Of a stretch of 64,000 bases of DNA, positions 35,906 through 50,270 are shown one piece after another. Within the stretch, counting starts at the first letter, position 1, and each line of letters opens with the position of its first letter. Position numbers and translations under genes: made by a program. The stretch lies in contig NC_031773.1 of NCBI RefSeq assembly GCF_001522545.3, forward strand, positions 25,369,685-25,433,684. The letters run 5' to 3'. The notes under the pieces are model-generated. The model had not been told where the DNA came from. It was given only the letters and a program-made list of their open reading frames with translations, and did no database searches. The DNA is from Parus major. Taxonomy: Eukaryota > Chordata > Aves > Passeriformes > Paridae.

Positions 35906-38900
35906 ATATGGCAGCAGGAGTTTGAGGAACTGTGTGGAACTTGGGCTGAATTTGACAAAATAATGTCTGTGGTTTGCAGTGCAGGCAGAATAAGTAACCA
36001 GTTCTTAGAAGGAAGGGTATACTGAGTACATTAATTTTTTTTCATTTAGCGACATTATGTGTACACAGTTGGTGTTACAGGGTTAGCTGTTAAACAGTGA
36101 CATTTCATTCTGGCCTGCACTTCACACAGTAGTCACCAAAATACAGTTTCCTGTCGTTTGTGAGAATCAAATGTGCATCAGGACGTGTTTGTGTTCACTC
36201 CAATGAATGCCACAGCAGGTGATAGATTTACGAGAGCTGTAGACTTTGACAGAAAACAATTTGAAGTGATATGGATTGCTGAAAACAAGGTTAAGGCAGT
36301 GGTGGTGAAGTGAAAGCAAATGGATTGGATTTCATGTTACATGAAAGCACAAATTCTAGAGCTGTTTCTCATGTGCTTGCTGTGATTTGACCTTTTGTTA
36401 TTGATTCCTGACTCCAGTGCCTGTTTTCAGATGCTGTGAACTTCCTCATCCCATTACTGGCAAACCTTGAAGAAATGTGTTGTTGCAAATCCAACCTGCC
36501 TTCTAGGGCATGGGGGGAATGACAGGATAACCTTTGTGAAGATAGCTTGCACCATCTGCAAATCAAACAAACACCATCCTGTAACAAAAAAGAAACAAAA
36601 CCAAACAACGAACACAACAAAAAAACCCTCCCAAGAAACAAACAGAAATTTCTCAGCACACTGGAAAAGCTAAACCTAAGAGAGCTATCATAAGAACAAA
36701 TTAAATGCAAGGTATATCTGTATTACAGACTGATCTTTGGAATGCAGAAGTGTCCAGGATGGATACTTACATGGTCTGCCTGGACTAGACACGGAAGTGA
36801 CTTAACCAGTTTATTAGAGAGTTAAACCAAAGCTGGTTGGTCGCGGTGCACAACAGTGTGGTACGATGTTTAACTTTTATTCAATACAAATGGGTGGGCT
36901 ATTTCAGAGATCTCTAGGCCCTTGTTGATGGATGCTTGAAATTAACAATCTCCCTTAGAAGAATGATGATGTATGAGAGGAGACAGTATCCCCAGCCCCC
37001 GTGGTTCACGCCCTGCAACGATGCCAAAGCCTATGGGCAGCAGTGAGTTGAGGAGCTTGGATAGGCAGACTCTTCTGCTCATTTCTTGCAAAAGTGCAGG
37101 TCAAAAGCTGTGTGTGCCAACATCCTAGGACCTGTCACAAACTAGTTGTGTCATTCATCCGTTGGTTTCCTAAGTTGTCATTTTGTGGTCCAGCTAAAAA
37201 ATGTAATGAAAAGAATAGATGAAACTTGTTATTAACACAGGTTAAAATCGAATTATATAAATGACCTAAAATGTACTTCTCCAAACCATTACTTATATTA
37301 TTAGAATTTTTGGGGCTTTATTTCTTTGGACTTTGCAGCTTTATATGTTAAATTTTGTAAGCACTGTATGTGTACCAAGCTTTCCTCAGGTGGGTAATCC
37401 TGTTTGCTTTAATGAGACTATTTGAATGCATAGTTCATTGTCTACCTCATATAAATTGACATAAAGCAAGTCAGCTCCATAGCCTCTTAAAGAATTCAGT
37501 TGGAGAGAGTAAAGAATTCAGATTTAATAATAGAATTCGCTAAAACTAACTTTGCTTCTTCTCAGGTGGACCTGCAATTGTAAGATCTCTCTATATCAAC
37601 ATCTCTAATAAATCTATTTTATTTTTTCTAACCTCAGGTATATGCAATTAAAATAGCAGCTTTAAAAGATTGTTGGAGGACTAGAAGCAGCATTGTCTGA
37701 TTACATATTTAATTGATTGGATATCTTTTCCCACAGCTTTTTATTTTTGTTTGTTTTATGTTATCAATATCATACATTCAACTGTTTGAACAGCAGTATT
37801 TATTCAAGTGTCACAGTAAACAGAACAGCAATTGTAGATACTGAGATGGAGAAAGTCTCTCCAAAAAGGAATAGTATTTCTAGTCCAGACTAGTGCAAGA
37901 AAAAACTCTGTGGGAAAGCTTTGGAAAATAAGGTAAAAAGAAGGTACTTGATAACATAGGGAATGCATTATTTGATAGTTGAGCTTTGTATTATAGTGCA
38001 ATGATAGGATTGTCTGTAGTGCATTTTAAACTATAGTTTTCTCATACAATATTAAAACATTATCAGACTTAGAAAATATCCACTGAGCAATGAAAGATAG
38101 TGAAACATTTTCTTGTTGTATAGCTATAGATTTTCCCTGAAAAAAAGTATCCTGTAGCAACTTAGACAAACCAAGATATGAGGAGAAAGCATGTGTTAAC
38201 AGTTCTTGCATTTGGCTTAGTGGCACCAAAACTGAGTGTCTAATAAAGAAATACAGTATCATTGCATGCTAAGAATAGATCAGAAGAATATGGATTTATA
38301 AAGGAGAAAAAGAAAATAGATATCAAATTGAAAACTATGAGCCTGAATGTTAGCATAAAACTTTCTCTAGTTCTTGTGACCCACGTGTTTTGCCACAGGA
38401 GCTATGTTTAGTACAAATTCTCAGCAGAAGTGGATTATAACATGATGTAATGTAGGTACTGTTTGTCTTTGTAAAGACAAGCAGATGAGGAAAAGGAGAA
38501 CAGTAGTAATTTTAATTCCTTTTACAGTTTATAAAGCATCTCAATGCAGATTGCTGTGGATTAAGAGACGGTTCCAATTTTTTGGCAGGTAGGAAGTGTA
38601 AGTTTGAATATTGAAAGGCAGAGTGAGAAATTGGATGTGGGTCTTTTTTCTCTTAAAGAAAAAACACACCCACTAACATAAATCTATTAGTCACTTACAT
38701 TGCACTCTTGTTCCTCTTTATTTGAAAAATAAATTTTAGAAAATGGCCAAAGTACATTATATTTAAATTCATTATTTGCTTCTCTTCATCATCTTTTGTT
38801 TCTCTGAGTAGTTATGCCTCATTAGACATGAATTAGTCCTGAAATAAAGTACAAGTATGTCTTCAGGTGGATGGCAGGGGGAGGAACAGACACGTCATCA

Positions 38901-39671
38901 CCTCTGGAATCTGGATGGATGTATCCATCCATAGATGGATGTATCTTACTACAGTCATGAATAAAATGCCAGGATTAAGACATAGGCCAATGCTTTCCTT
39001 TTTGTCTGATTTCAGAAGGTTTCATGATAAATCAATTTGCTTTCGTGTTGGAATCCAGATTCAAAGACATCTAAACTTAAGATCTTTGTGTGTATTTCAT
39101 CTTCAGTAACTAATTGCTTATAACTAGCAAAACCTAGAGAGCAATTGAGCTGATGAAATGCCTGCATCTTCTTCAGGATATTTTGGATGTTAGATCTCCA
39201 TGAAGTCTGAGGCTTAAAGTTCAGAAAGAGTTGATACTAAAATCATAAAGGACATAAATTCTCAATATTAGTTATCTGAGTTTTTGACATCAGCCCTTAA
39301 GAGTGGAATCTATAGGTGAAAGCACTCTGAATTTGCTCTTAAATATTTGCAAAGGATTTAGGGTAGTTGGATCAAAAATAAGTGATAAATATATATATGT
39401 ACAAATTTTTTTTCAGTTTAAATAGAACAGGTATGTTTTGGTAGGCAACATATATGTTTAAGGAATATTCTCCTAATTAAACATAAACATTGGCACTCTC
39501 ATTATGGGAACTACCCACAATTATCCACAAAATTACCCACAATTACCTATTTTTAGGATAGCATCTTTTAAAATAAGTAAAGAGATGGAAATTAAAGCCA
39601 TAGAACCATTTAACAGTTATTCTAGTTTTAATAATGTATCTTAGTATTTCTTTAGAGTTTTTAATAGATCA

Positions 39672-39736
39672 TCATTAGATGATGTTTAAGGTGTCTTGCA
39701 ACCCAAACCATTCTGATTCTATGATTTTATGAAAAA
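39672..39736 (+). mobile_element. CR1 LINE 3' tail, plus orientation
   Basis: This short piece reads 'tagatgatgtttaaggtg', then 'ttgcaacccaaaccattctg' and 'attctatgattttatg'. It is the typical end of a CR1 element, including the short ATTCTATG tail repeat. Only the terminal tens of bases remain, consistent with strong 5' truncation. Confidence 0.8.
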
Positions 39737-42700
39737 AAGAAAAATTAGGTATACTTATAGCTAGACTATTCTCAGTTAAATAATTTTTCATCTTTGACAT
39801 GTATAAGTGCTCATATTTTTTCCAACATGTACTGAGAATTAGATAATAAGTTTTTCACAAGATGTGAAAAATCGATTTTGAAACTCGTTAGTAACTTTCC
39901 CAGAGCAGAAATCTGATATCAGATAGTGACAAAAACATCAGTGATGCTTCAAGGGTTTTTTTTATTTTCAGACTTTCTAGCTAAAGATTTCTCTGGATTG
40001 GTAAGGGCTGTTATGCCTCACACCTAACTTAGTGAAATCAGCACCCCCTTTGGGTGGTTGAAGTGGTTTTCTATCAACTTTATTATAGCTAGAGGTAAAT
40101 ACACTTTTGGGATCACTTTTCATTTGTTTGGGACAGGATGAAATTGTACTTTTCTTTTTGAGATTTTTCTTTTCTTGCTGGAAATTGCTGTTAAAAATAA
40201 CTGTTTCTAAATATGTTGGGATCCACAATAATGGCAGTCCTCTTGTATTGTTAGGGGTAATAACAAAATACATGTTTATCTATGACTTTATTTTTGTTGC
40301 TAATAAACAACAATAATAATAAATATTGTTTTGCAGACTGTTTCTGTATTCAAATAATTGTCTAATGTATGTCTTTGCACTCTAAAAGGCTTTTCTTGAA
40401 CATGAATATTCTACTTGTGTGGAAGCAAGAAAACTGTCTGTTTAAGTCAAGTAGTTAAGTCTGAGTCATGACAGGCTTCTGCTTATTAAGACTACAGTTG
40501 CAAGTCATTAATTTTCTACTTAATTGGTGCATGCTAATTTCACTTGATATGTTTGCATATGTATGCATCCATATTTTCTGGCTAAACTAGCTGCTAGGAA
40601 TAATTTTTGCTAGCTCTTAAATTAACAATAAACAGCTGAAGTCAGCCCCTGATGGTTCCTAGAGTTTTCACTGGTGTGTTTTTGTATCATGTTCCATTCG
40701 TCTCCACTTCCTGCTGCTTTACAGTTCCCTTTCCTAGAACAGTAACTCTACCCTGAGTGGGGTAGAGCAAGTTGTGAATGGCACTGCTTTAACATGGTAC
40801 AGCCATATGGCTTATCTCAGTAAAATTCTTTGGTTTATGCACTGTTATGTCTTCTAACCTTATATTTCTGTTAATGTCACAAGCCCAGTTTGTGTATTCC
40901 TTGGGTATTTTTGGTTCTTCAAGAAAGCAAAAAACTATAATGATGACACTTAAGTTTTAGGACTAATTTCACTAGTATAGAATCCTGAAGGAAGCATTTT
41001 AGCATATGCAGTTGTAGAGTGGTGCTGTTACTGTAATTTGAAAATGAAAGAGGTCCATGGCCACATCTCTTGAGATTTGTTTGTCTTTTAGTTCAGTCCT
41101 ATTTTTCTGGCCATTTCTGAGCTTTTACTGTCTAGGTAGAGTTGTTCCTGAAGTATATGAGCTCAAACATTCTCTGCCTGGTTCTGTAGTGATACTTTGT
41201 GTTGTTAAAGAAATGCTTTGATAAAATGTGTTCTGGAAACTGGCATGTTGCACAAATGTGTGAGAAAAGCAAAATCAGAAGGACTTAACGATTCGGTATA
41301 CAGCCTTGAAGATTTGTTTTTATATAATCTAATTCTGTTGTAAGCAAATCAACAGTATGAAAATCTAAGACTGCTCTTTACTTATACGAGTAGTGTCAGC
41401 CAGCAGCAGTGGATTTGTAGAGCAGCAGTTCATGCTAGACTCAATGTTAACATGTGTAAATTTTTTAAGGATTTTACTATGGACTAAATCTGTGGTTGTG
41501 TGGACTGAGTGGCAGCAGCATGTGTTCTAGTTTGGATTCATGGCTAGACTGCTCTGGCTTGTGAATCAAAATGTGCAGATGATTGGAAGATTGTCTTCAA
41601 AAGCACCTAATTCAATTTAACTTGATCATGTAGATTGTAAAATAGTGTATGTAAGATAGATATTACAGGATCATACTTTGAATGGGGGAAAGTTCTGTAA
41701 AACAGAGTAACTCAGCTGTGCTTTGGGACTAAATTGTTCCTACTACAACCACATTGCAAAAACAGTTTCAGAGTTCAAAGGTGTTATTATAGAGCCCTGA
41801 CTGCAATTGATTTAATGTGAGAAACACTTCATAACTTTAGGTAAGAGAGAGGCCATTGTTACAGCTCCAAAGGAAAACTGGAAATATGCATTTGAAACAT
41901 TTCAGCACACTGCAACAATCCCTATGTTCCGATGTTCTTTATTAGCAGCTTTATAAATCAGTTGTAGTGTGTGGTCATTTATGAAGTTTTAGAAGTTTTT
42001 CTATTCCTTGGAATATGAAGGTTATTATATAGAGTCCCAGCATTCAGAGTACTGAAGAGTGTGAGCATGGTGATGATTGTTGGCTTTTGTTGGATATCTT
42101 TTTCCTTTACCCAAACAGGAGTTAATGAAACAAACTTTCCTTTCAGCAGTAAGATCACACTTACAACGCCAATGGTATGTACTTCAAGGGGTTACACAGT
42201 TACAAATTTTGCAGTGGCAGATTTTCAGAGAAATAAACAGCGTCTGATGACAGTCTATTCTTTCTGTTCCCATGTACTAATATCTGTTACCCAATACAGC
42301 ATTTTTTTGCAGCAGTGATGACCTTTGTATAGCCAGGGGGCCTATTTACACTGGTGCTCTAAGAACACCAATCATTTAATCAAAACCATATTGATTTTTT
42401 TTCATTATCAGATCCTGGAAAGATCTCACTTATTAGCTTTTAATAGAATCAGTTTAACAAGTGGCAAGGGACAGAGTAAAAGCTTAGCTGTTTTCTAGAC
42501 AATGTGCATTATTCACTGAGGATGTGTTAAATTTATTTGTTGCTATAAGAATATTCTATAAAAAAATAAAAAAAAACCAAAGCCAAAAAGCCCAAAGAAA
42601 ATATTTACCAGATGTTTGTGTTTAAAAAATCAGATTATCCCCATGTCCTCTGAAATTCCTACCTTTCCAGTGTTGATGCCATGAGACTGTATTAATATAT

Positions 42701-44391
42701 GTAGCACATTACCATCTAGAGATCTTGCATGGGGTTTTTTGAAGAGTTTTGAAAACACCAGCAACACTGATTAGTGTATTATGAAAAAGGGAATGGAAGG
42801 TGTTAAGGCTGATGCCTGCATTTGTTCAATTCAGACTGTGGCCCCTGTTCTTGGCATTGATGAGTATGCATAAGGATGCTGCATCATCTCCTGCTAAGAG
42901 TCCCGTTCGCTTTGCTGACCTTTACATTTATTCAGTTTGTGCCTCTATCTTATGCCAACATACTACTCTAGAAATTCTTAAATCTGTAATATGACCCATA
43001 GTTCTTATGTAGCATTCTAAACCATTTTCTTTTTTTCCAAGTAGCAGTACTATTAATGGGAAAATTTCAAAGCAGCACTTCAGTAAGATGGAGTGTATTA
43101 GATTTTCTTTCATTGATATACACTTTGTGTCTGTGTCAATATGATATGAACATCTTATCAGAAATGATTGATGCCTCTGGCCCCATCTGTGTGGGGAGTG
43201 GAGATAAGTTGGCATGCTAATCCTCCTTTTTCTATCACCTTGAACAACCTTGTTTGTAAGTATCATATTGCCCTCAAATGAGAAGAGGTTCTTAAACAGC
43301 ACAGAGAGAATAGGCTGTTTATCCAAGGCCAGTGAAAGCAAACTGCATTTTTTTTGTGAGCTTTTGATTATATCCTTAATGATTGTGTAAACTCCAGACC
43401 ATAACAAAGGATAAGATTACCCTTCCTTTGTTGTACTCTCAACGTCACCTCTTAGTGACATCCACATTGTCAATCTTTTTACCACTTTCGTATTTCAGTT
43501 TTATTATTCATTTAATTCAGTGAAATCAAAAGCTTGCCAAAAGCTGAAATCCACATTAATTAGTCAAAACATTCACTACTTGGTGTTCTGATTTTTAAAT
43601 TTTTGAAAAAAACATACTGTCAGTTTTCCCATCTTATTCTACAATAATGATAAAAGGATTTTGCTATAGTAAGAGAATGTCTAAAGACATATTTTGCAAC
43701 CTCCATCAGCATCTTCAAATCTCATCTCAAAGAACCTGACTTTTTTCTAACTAAAGTTTATGCAACTCACTACTACTGTTAACAATGGCAAGGAAGGGCT
43801 TGGATACCTCTTGAATTAAGCTAATAATACATTTTCTCTACTCTGAAGGTTCACTACTGACAACCTGAGATGTCATTCTTCAAATGTATCCCAATGGTCT
43901 CTATTGTACCGGAGCTCAAAGATTCAATATCATTTTAAGCACAGAAATGGGTTAGACTTGACTTTCAGTATCTAGTTTACTTAGAGTCAGTGTTCCAGAC
44001 ATCAGCACTCTAAATGCAGGAGACTCAAATAAATTTTCTGCTGCTTCTGAGTCATGTTGAACACTAGACCAAAAAGGAGATGGAGACTGTATTTGTGAAG
44101 CTGTAGGGTGGGTACTCAGTGCAAGGCTACAGAAGTTGATAAAAAGGTGCAGTCGAAGAACCTTGACCCTCTGGCTCACAAAAACTGCATCGCATGTTAT
44201 TGTGAGGGATAGTTCATTAATTATAGTCATGTGGAATGCCTGGGCAAGTAGACAAGTGGCAGAATGTTGCATCATGGCAGTTACTAGCTTTCAGAGGTGG
44301 CAGATGGAGAAGACTGTAAAAAACCATATTTCCATAAAGACCCAAATGACCCTGCTGTCTATCTGGGCTGCCTGGATGTGGTATTTACAAT

Positions 44392-44960
44392 TTAATCACA
44401 AAATCATGGAATGGTTGAGGCTGAAAGTCTGGAAGTCATCTGGTCTAACCACTTTAGAGCTGGTTTCCCAGAATCATGTCCAGATGGCTCTTAAGTATCT
44501 CCAAGGGTGGAGGTTTCACAACCTCCCTGGGCAACCTGTGCCAGTGCTCAGACACCATCCGTCAGTAAAGGATTTGTTCCCTGATGCTTCACAGGAGCCT
44601 CCTATGCTCCAGTTTATGTCCATTGCCTCACTGGGAGCCACTGAAATTTGCTTGAGTGTCCTCTTTGTACCCTTTCTTCAGATATATTCCAATTTATTAA
44701 TAAGATCTCCTCTGAGCTTTCTCTTCTTCAAGCTAAACAGTCCCAGCTGTCAGAGCATTCTTTCCAGTCACTTAATCATGTCCAAGCGTGGTATAACCAG
44801 TGCTGAGCAGAGAGGAAAAGGATCACTTCCCTCATATTGCTGGCAATATTCTGTCAAATGCATCCCAGATATCACTGGCCTCCTGTACTGCAAGGGCACA
44901 GTTCTGGTTTGTGTTTGACTTGGCGTCCACAGGATGCCCAGGTCTACAATGTGTGAATCT
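44392..44960 (-). mobile_element. CR1 LINE 3' region, minus orientation
   Basis: The + strand runs in antisense CR1 order from 'aatcatggaatggttgaggc' through 'cacaacctccctgggcaacc', 'aagatctcctctgagctttc' and 'gctaaacagtcccagctgtc'. It ends in sequence matching the C-terminal part of ORF2. A 260-codon open frame on the + strand overlaps it, antisense to the element, and is not a gene. The 5' boundary is approximate. Confidence 0.85.
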
Positions 44961-46107
44961 TATTACTTTCCATCTTCTTTTCAGACTCTTGTTTCTTTAT
45001 TTTATTCTGACATCAAAGATGAGGTTTGGAAAATGTGAGGACACTTTAAATCCAGATTTGGAAATAATTTCAAATGGTGCAATGTATCTCAAGTACAAAA
45101 GTTGGAGAAAGAGAAAAAAAATGTTATATATGAGCATACGTGCATGAACATTAGTTGGTATTAAGATTTTCTGCTTCTGCATATGGTTTCTTTTTCTATA
45201 TCTGATTGTTTGATATTTAAGTCTTGTGTCTCCGAATGTCATGGAAATTCAGAGGCTCTATTAATAAATAACCCTGCCTAAAGACAGGGGTTTGTTTCTA
45301 ACATTATCTATGAGAATCAGTAGTTCTGGGGGAAAACAAGGTATGTGTTTAAACTGTGCCTCAGACATAATTACCTGGTACCAATAGCACAGAATTTCTG
45401 GGACGTGTGAACAATGACTAAAGGCAGAGTTCAGATGGACTTTGTTGTACTTTGTCAGCAATGTGAATTATATATTATATTAGGAGCATAATCCAAGTTC
45501 TCCCTAAAATTTTTAATCTGTCATTAGGTGATAGGCTTCTCTACCTTTCCCCCTTAAAATACTATTCTTAGTATGTCTAACCTTCACTTTGTTAATACTA
45601 TTCCTTGGAAATTATTCCTCAGCTACCTTCACATTATCCATGGATGGTTGTTGTCTTGAGGTACTCTTGGCTCCTGATTTTTTCCATGCAGATGTGCTAA
45701 GCAGGGCAGGGATTTAAGCTAAAGGAACTAGCAGCATTTTTGGTAAAGAGAATGACTCATGGGAACCAGAAGCAATTGATTAGCTCAGGGCTACTTTTCT
45801 GCTACAATATTTCCACAAAAGAAAGCATGATTGTACTTTTCATATAAATTACGCTGCTCATATGCATAACAAATAGCCCTCTTACTGATTCTGTTGTAGA
45901 AATTGAAACCTGACAGGAGAAATAACTCTTTTTAAATGTGATAATGAAAACACTAGAAAGAGGTGACCTGTCAGGTGGCTGGTGGAGCTTAAACAATCAG
46001 CTACATTTGGAAATAAATGCAGTGTTAGAACAGGAGTGTGTGGACCAGCCATGACATGTATGTGCCAGATTTAGGTAACCATGAGATATATTGAACACCA
46101 GTGGGGG

Positions 46108-46142
46108 ATGGATAGATAGACAGATAGATAGATAGATAGATA
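46108..46142. repeat. GATA tetranucleotide microsatellite
   Basis: GGATGGATAGATAGACAGATA followed by four further GATA units. It is a short tandem repeat with one interruption (GACA) and is likely length-variable between individuals. Confidence 0.9.
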
Positions 46143-46843
46143 TGTAGTTGGTTTACAGATCATCTCACAAAGAACATGTTGCAGTCACACTGGCTACCAG
46201 CAAAAGACATGTTAGGATTGACACGAAGTGCAAGCTTGCTGCTTGCCAGCCTCCAAGTGGCATTGAATACATAGGGAGCCAGGGAGTATTGGAGGAAGGG
46301 GAATTTCCTTAAATGCTGTTGTTTCCCTTTACTTTACCAATTTGTCCTGCCCCCTTCAGGTTTAATTTCCATCTTTGGGGAAGGATACTGCAAATCTGCT
46401 TGTATCCATGCTGTTAGCTCAGTTATTGACTAGGATAATAATCAAAACTGTAGTTCAGCTTAAAGGATCTGTAGGTCTTGTGTTCTGGTAATGCTGTGAT
46501 GCAAAATGTTTATTTGTGGTGGCAGACTAAGATCAGTGCAGGCTTCAGCTTCTGGTATATGTTTTTTCTTTAGTTGTAAATACCTGCTGATAGATTCCTA
46601 AAAACTATTCTGTTTTTAAACTGTTGTCTTCCTCTGGCTCCTGGTATGTCAGTAAAATAATTTGAAGTTACCACTCTCTAACTCTTTTAATAAATGTGTT
46701 ATATCATCTTTCACTTAAAATGCAGGTCTGAATATCTAAAATAATATGGATTATGTTCATAAAAACTGTAATAAAAACTAATTTCTTGAGGCTGTCTTCA
46801 GTTAATAAAGAGGTAAAAGAGGATGAGAGCAGGAGATTGATTT

Positions 46844-46871
46844 AACTATGTAAAATAGTTTTTACATAGTT
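46844..46871. repeat. Perfect inverted repeat, 12-base arms
   Basis: AACTATGTAAAA (46844-46855) and TTTTACATAGTT (46860-46871) flank TAGT. It is AT-rich and lies inside intron 8. Confidence 0.95.
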
Positions 46872-49119
46872 TTGCTTTTCCTCCAATTTCCTTTTCTGCT
46901 TTCTATTTTCCTTCTTAACTGTACAGCTAGCCAAGTGAAATTGGGCTCCACTGCATAAATCTGTTAATATTTTTGAATGCTTTTTTCTTCTTCTTCCCTC
47001 ATGGTGTAAGCATGGCTAAGGGACAGAAAGATGAGCTTCAATGTACCATCATAAGATTGTTTTGAGTTTTTTTGTTAGTATTTTTGCTTTGATCTTTATC
47101 TGAAATGGGCTGAAATTTTTATAGTACTCATTCTTCCTTTTCTGCCCCCCTTTGCTTATTGCCTTGTATTTTACAGTTAGAAATTTGGGAATAGTTTTTC
47201 GAGTACATCACAGATGCAATACAGGACCTGACTTACTGTGGATCAGCTGATACTGCTAAGTCATGTTGGCATATTTATCACTCAGTTATTCTCTGATTAA
47301 GGATATACTTTAAAGCTTTATGATGTTTCAGTAACTTATGATATGTCATACAACATTCCTCTGTATTTCACCCCTAAGTATGAGGATAACATTTTGTGTC
47401 TGATCTCGCTTTTACGAAACCACTGGGCCTTTAGCTGTAAATGAAGTCAATTCAGATTCAAGTTCCTACTGAGCATCCATTGACAGTGTTCTGGGATGTA
47501 ATAAACTTGAGGTGAATTATGTGGCAGAATTCTTTTATTGCTCCTCTCTGTTTACATTGGAAGTCACTGTTACCTATTTTCAAGTAAAGACCACTTATAA
47601 AGATGGAAGTGGACCTGCACTGAGAACTATGATTATTTGATGTCATAGTTTTGCCACAAAAGTATGCCATGTGGTATAAATCTGGCCAGATTTATTTTTT
47701 TTCGATAGTATGTTTATAAATCATAGAGCAAGCAATCTGTCTAGACTGAAACCATGTGACTGGTAATGTTTTCCTGCTAATACTAAGGAAATAGGGGTCA
47801 CATGTGAAAATAGAACAGTTTTTAGCCATGTTCCTTTAAAATGCATCTGTTAAGCCTGCAGATTTGGAACATGTTGTTACTCTGCTAATACATGAGAAGT
47901 TACAGTACAAAAATCCCTTGTTGACCTTCTTAAATTAATCTCTCCAGCATTAGTTATTTCCTTATTTTCAATGGGAAGACAGCTGACTTTAAGTGTGTAT
48001 GACACATTTAAGTGGCGAGATTGGTGTTCATAAAAAATTAATTGTAGTCTAAACTAAAATCAAATCGTCTTAAGAAGAGGCATTTCTGTTTTGGGGTACT
48101 GCTGTGTGTGTTTGCTGTATCTATATAAGTGTAGCTGACTGCTGAGAAAACTGCTGTGCAGTAAGATCTAGATTTAACCCTCTGAGATTTTTACTGCTGT
48201 TTGAAGCCAAGCTTTCAGATCTTGGGAAGGCTGTCTTTATTTTGTTTTATGAAAGCTGTTTACTTTCCTTACCATTTTTTCCAGCCTATTGGTCTCCACA
48301 GAAATCCTTTGAAATGGTATAGAAATGCCCATGCTCTATGTATGTAGATATAACATTGCCATTTTTGTCTTGTAATCTTACAAGTCTTACTGCTTGTGTT
48401 TGCTCCCTAGAAATGTTCAAAGATAACCATTTTAATCTGAGCTGTAGCTGGTACTGTCATATGTTTCTAGTGAAAAAAGCTGTCACGAGCAAGGATTAAG
48501 ATTTTTTTTGTTGCTGTTTTTGTTTGCTTTTTTCATTGCCACTGGGTCCTCTGCTTCAGTGAAACAAAATTTCAAATGCAAATGAGGAAAGTAGATCTGC
48601 ATAACCATTACATATCTGTTGCAATCAGTATATTTCTTCATGCCATCACAAAATCTTTGGCTTTTAATTGTGTTGTGAATCATAATCTCATGATCTGTGA
48701 GTATAAGCAGAGTTTGAAAATTTCATATTGTAGTGGATAGTGAATAGCAAGCTTTCAAAAGAAATGCCTTCGTTTGCATGGAATGTAAACTTAATTAAAT
48801 ACAGAATACACTTGCAATTAAATGTATTTCCCAGTTAACAGGTAAACTATGAAGATAGCTTATGAATGGCATTTTTCTTCAAACAAACATATCTAGTATT
48901 TGTTTTAAAGACAAAAACATAGTGATGTGTGATGTGATGTGTTTTACTTTCAAATTGTTATATAGACTGAAGATATAGTGGTGAAATTCAGAATCCCCTT
49001 TACAGGCCAAATTTTTTATTGACAGGTACCAAGTACGCAGAAGATCTGCTACTGCTAGAACAGACTTTTTCATTTATATCTAGTTGGGCATGATGCCACA
49101 CATAATGGGGTCCTAACAC

Positions 49120-49175
49120 TTTAGCTACTTTGGAAATATAATTAATCTTTAGCTATTTTGGAAATATAATTAATG
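49120..49175. repeat. 28-base tandem duplication
   Basis: Two adjacent 28-base units, each beginning TTTAGCTA and ending AATATAATTAAT plus one base, differ at only two positions. This is a recent local duplication in intron 8. Confidence 0.93.
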
Positions 49176-49947
49176 ATTCTTGTTCACAATAATTTTGTGT
49201 GAGACCTATAAACAAAGCTCTGCTTTTTTTTTTTTTACTGTATTTTCCAATATTGAAATTAGCTGAATTCTAAATGAAAAGACATAATTATTTTGAAACC
49301 AGTTGTAAATCAACAGCAAAATACCAACTTGCTTCTCTGTAAAAATACACTTACATAAACAGTCTTTAAAACTCTATTTAATTGTTCTCATGGAGACCTA
49401 AGCTGCAGAAGTTTGCTGCATCATAAAATGTGAATGAGAAAAATATCATTTTGCTGAGGAAATAACATTTTCATGTACTTTGGTGTGTGAGCTCCACTCT
49501 GCTGTTTCTTAGGTTCTGTCTTTTATAGTGGCTGATAAAAAAGCTGTGCAGTTGAAGATTGCACAGAAGTTTTTGAAGAACCACAATAAGAAAGTCTTAA
49601 ATATTTACTGGTTCAGGCTGGATAGCTGGCACATGAGAACAGAAAGTGTTCTCCAGAAAGAGCTCTTAAGAGATGTGCTCTTGAGTGTTACAGCATCTTG
49701 GGCGGTGTCAATAAGGATGTAACCAGTTGCTTATGGGGAGCGATCATCCCCTGCTCAGCATCGCTCAGACCATGCCAGTTTTTGGTCCTTCAATACATGA
49801 CCAATATTAATGAGTTAATAGTATTAATATTAGTGAGTTCAGCAAAAGGACTCGTCGTCTGTGGGCAGGAGCTCCTGCACTGGGAGGTTAGGTTGAGGCA
49901 GTGGAGATTTTTCATACTGGAGAAGAAGCACTTTTTAGGGGAGCTGA

Positions 49948-50036
49948 ATCACAGAATTATCACAGATGCATAGAATGTTTTGGGTGAGAAGGGACCTTCA
50001 AAGATCATCTACTTCAGCCCCTCTGCAACAAGCTGA
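49948..50036 (-). mobile_element. CR1 LINE tail fragment, minus orientation
   Basis: 'aatcacagaattatcacaga', then 'agaagggaccttcaaagatc' and 'cagcccctctgcaacaagc' are an antisense CR1 3' terminus. It is interrupted at about 50043 by a second antisense CR1 terminus, which suggests one copy inserted next to or into another. Confidence 0.75.
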
Positions 50037-50042
50037 GACATT

Positions 50043-50270
50043 GTCACAGAATCATTAAGTTTGGAAAAGTCCTCAAAGATCATAGAGTCTTGGAGTCTTG
50101 CTGGTCAGAACCCTGTCCAACCCGAGTATTTCCATATTGAGGCACCTCACTGGAAAACCAATGCCATTGTAAAAAAATTCTTTCTTATTTCTAGTCTGAA
50201 TCAACCCTCTTTTAGCTTATAATCATTTTCCCTTGTCCTATGGCAACAGTCCCTGGTAAAAAGTTTGTCC
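50043..50270 (-). mobile_element. CR1 LINE 3' fragment, minus orientation
   Basis: It starts at 'tgtcacagaatcattaagtt' and proceeds through 'aggcacctcactggaaaacc', 'attctttcttatttctagtc' and 'cattttcccttgtcctatgg', the antisense order of the CR1 3' region. It joins directly to a CR1 piece of opposite orientation at about 50270. Confidence 0.8.

Noticed and set aside
42928..43407. 159-codon open frame on the - strand in intron 8
   Set aside because: No recognisable domain, low-complexity AT-rich codon use and no repeat or exon structure. It is most likely chance.
44136..44918. 260-codon open frame on the + strand, the longest in the window
   Set aside because: Most of it runs antisense through a CR1 element at 44392-44960. 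The translation resembles no protein family and it sits inside DOCK4 intron 8.
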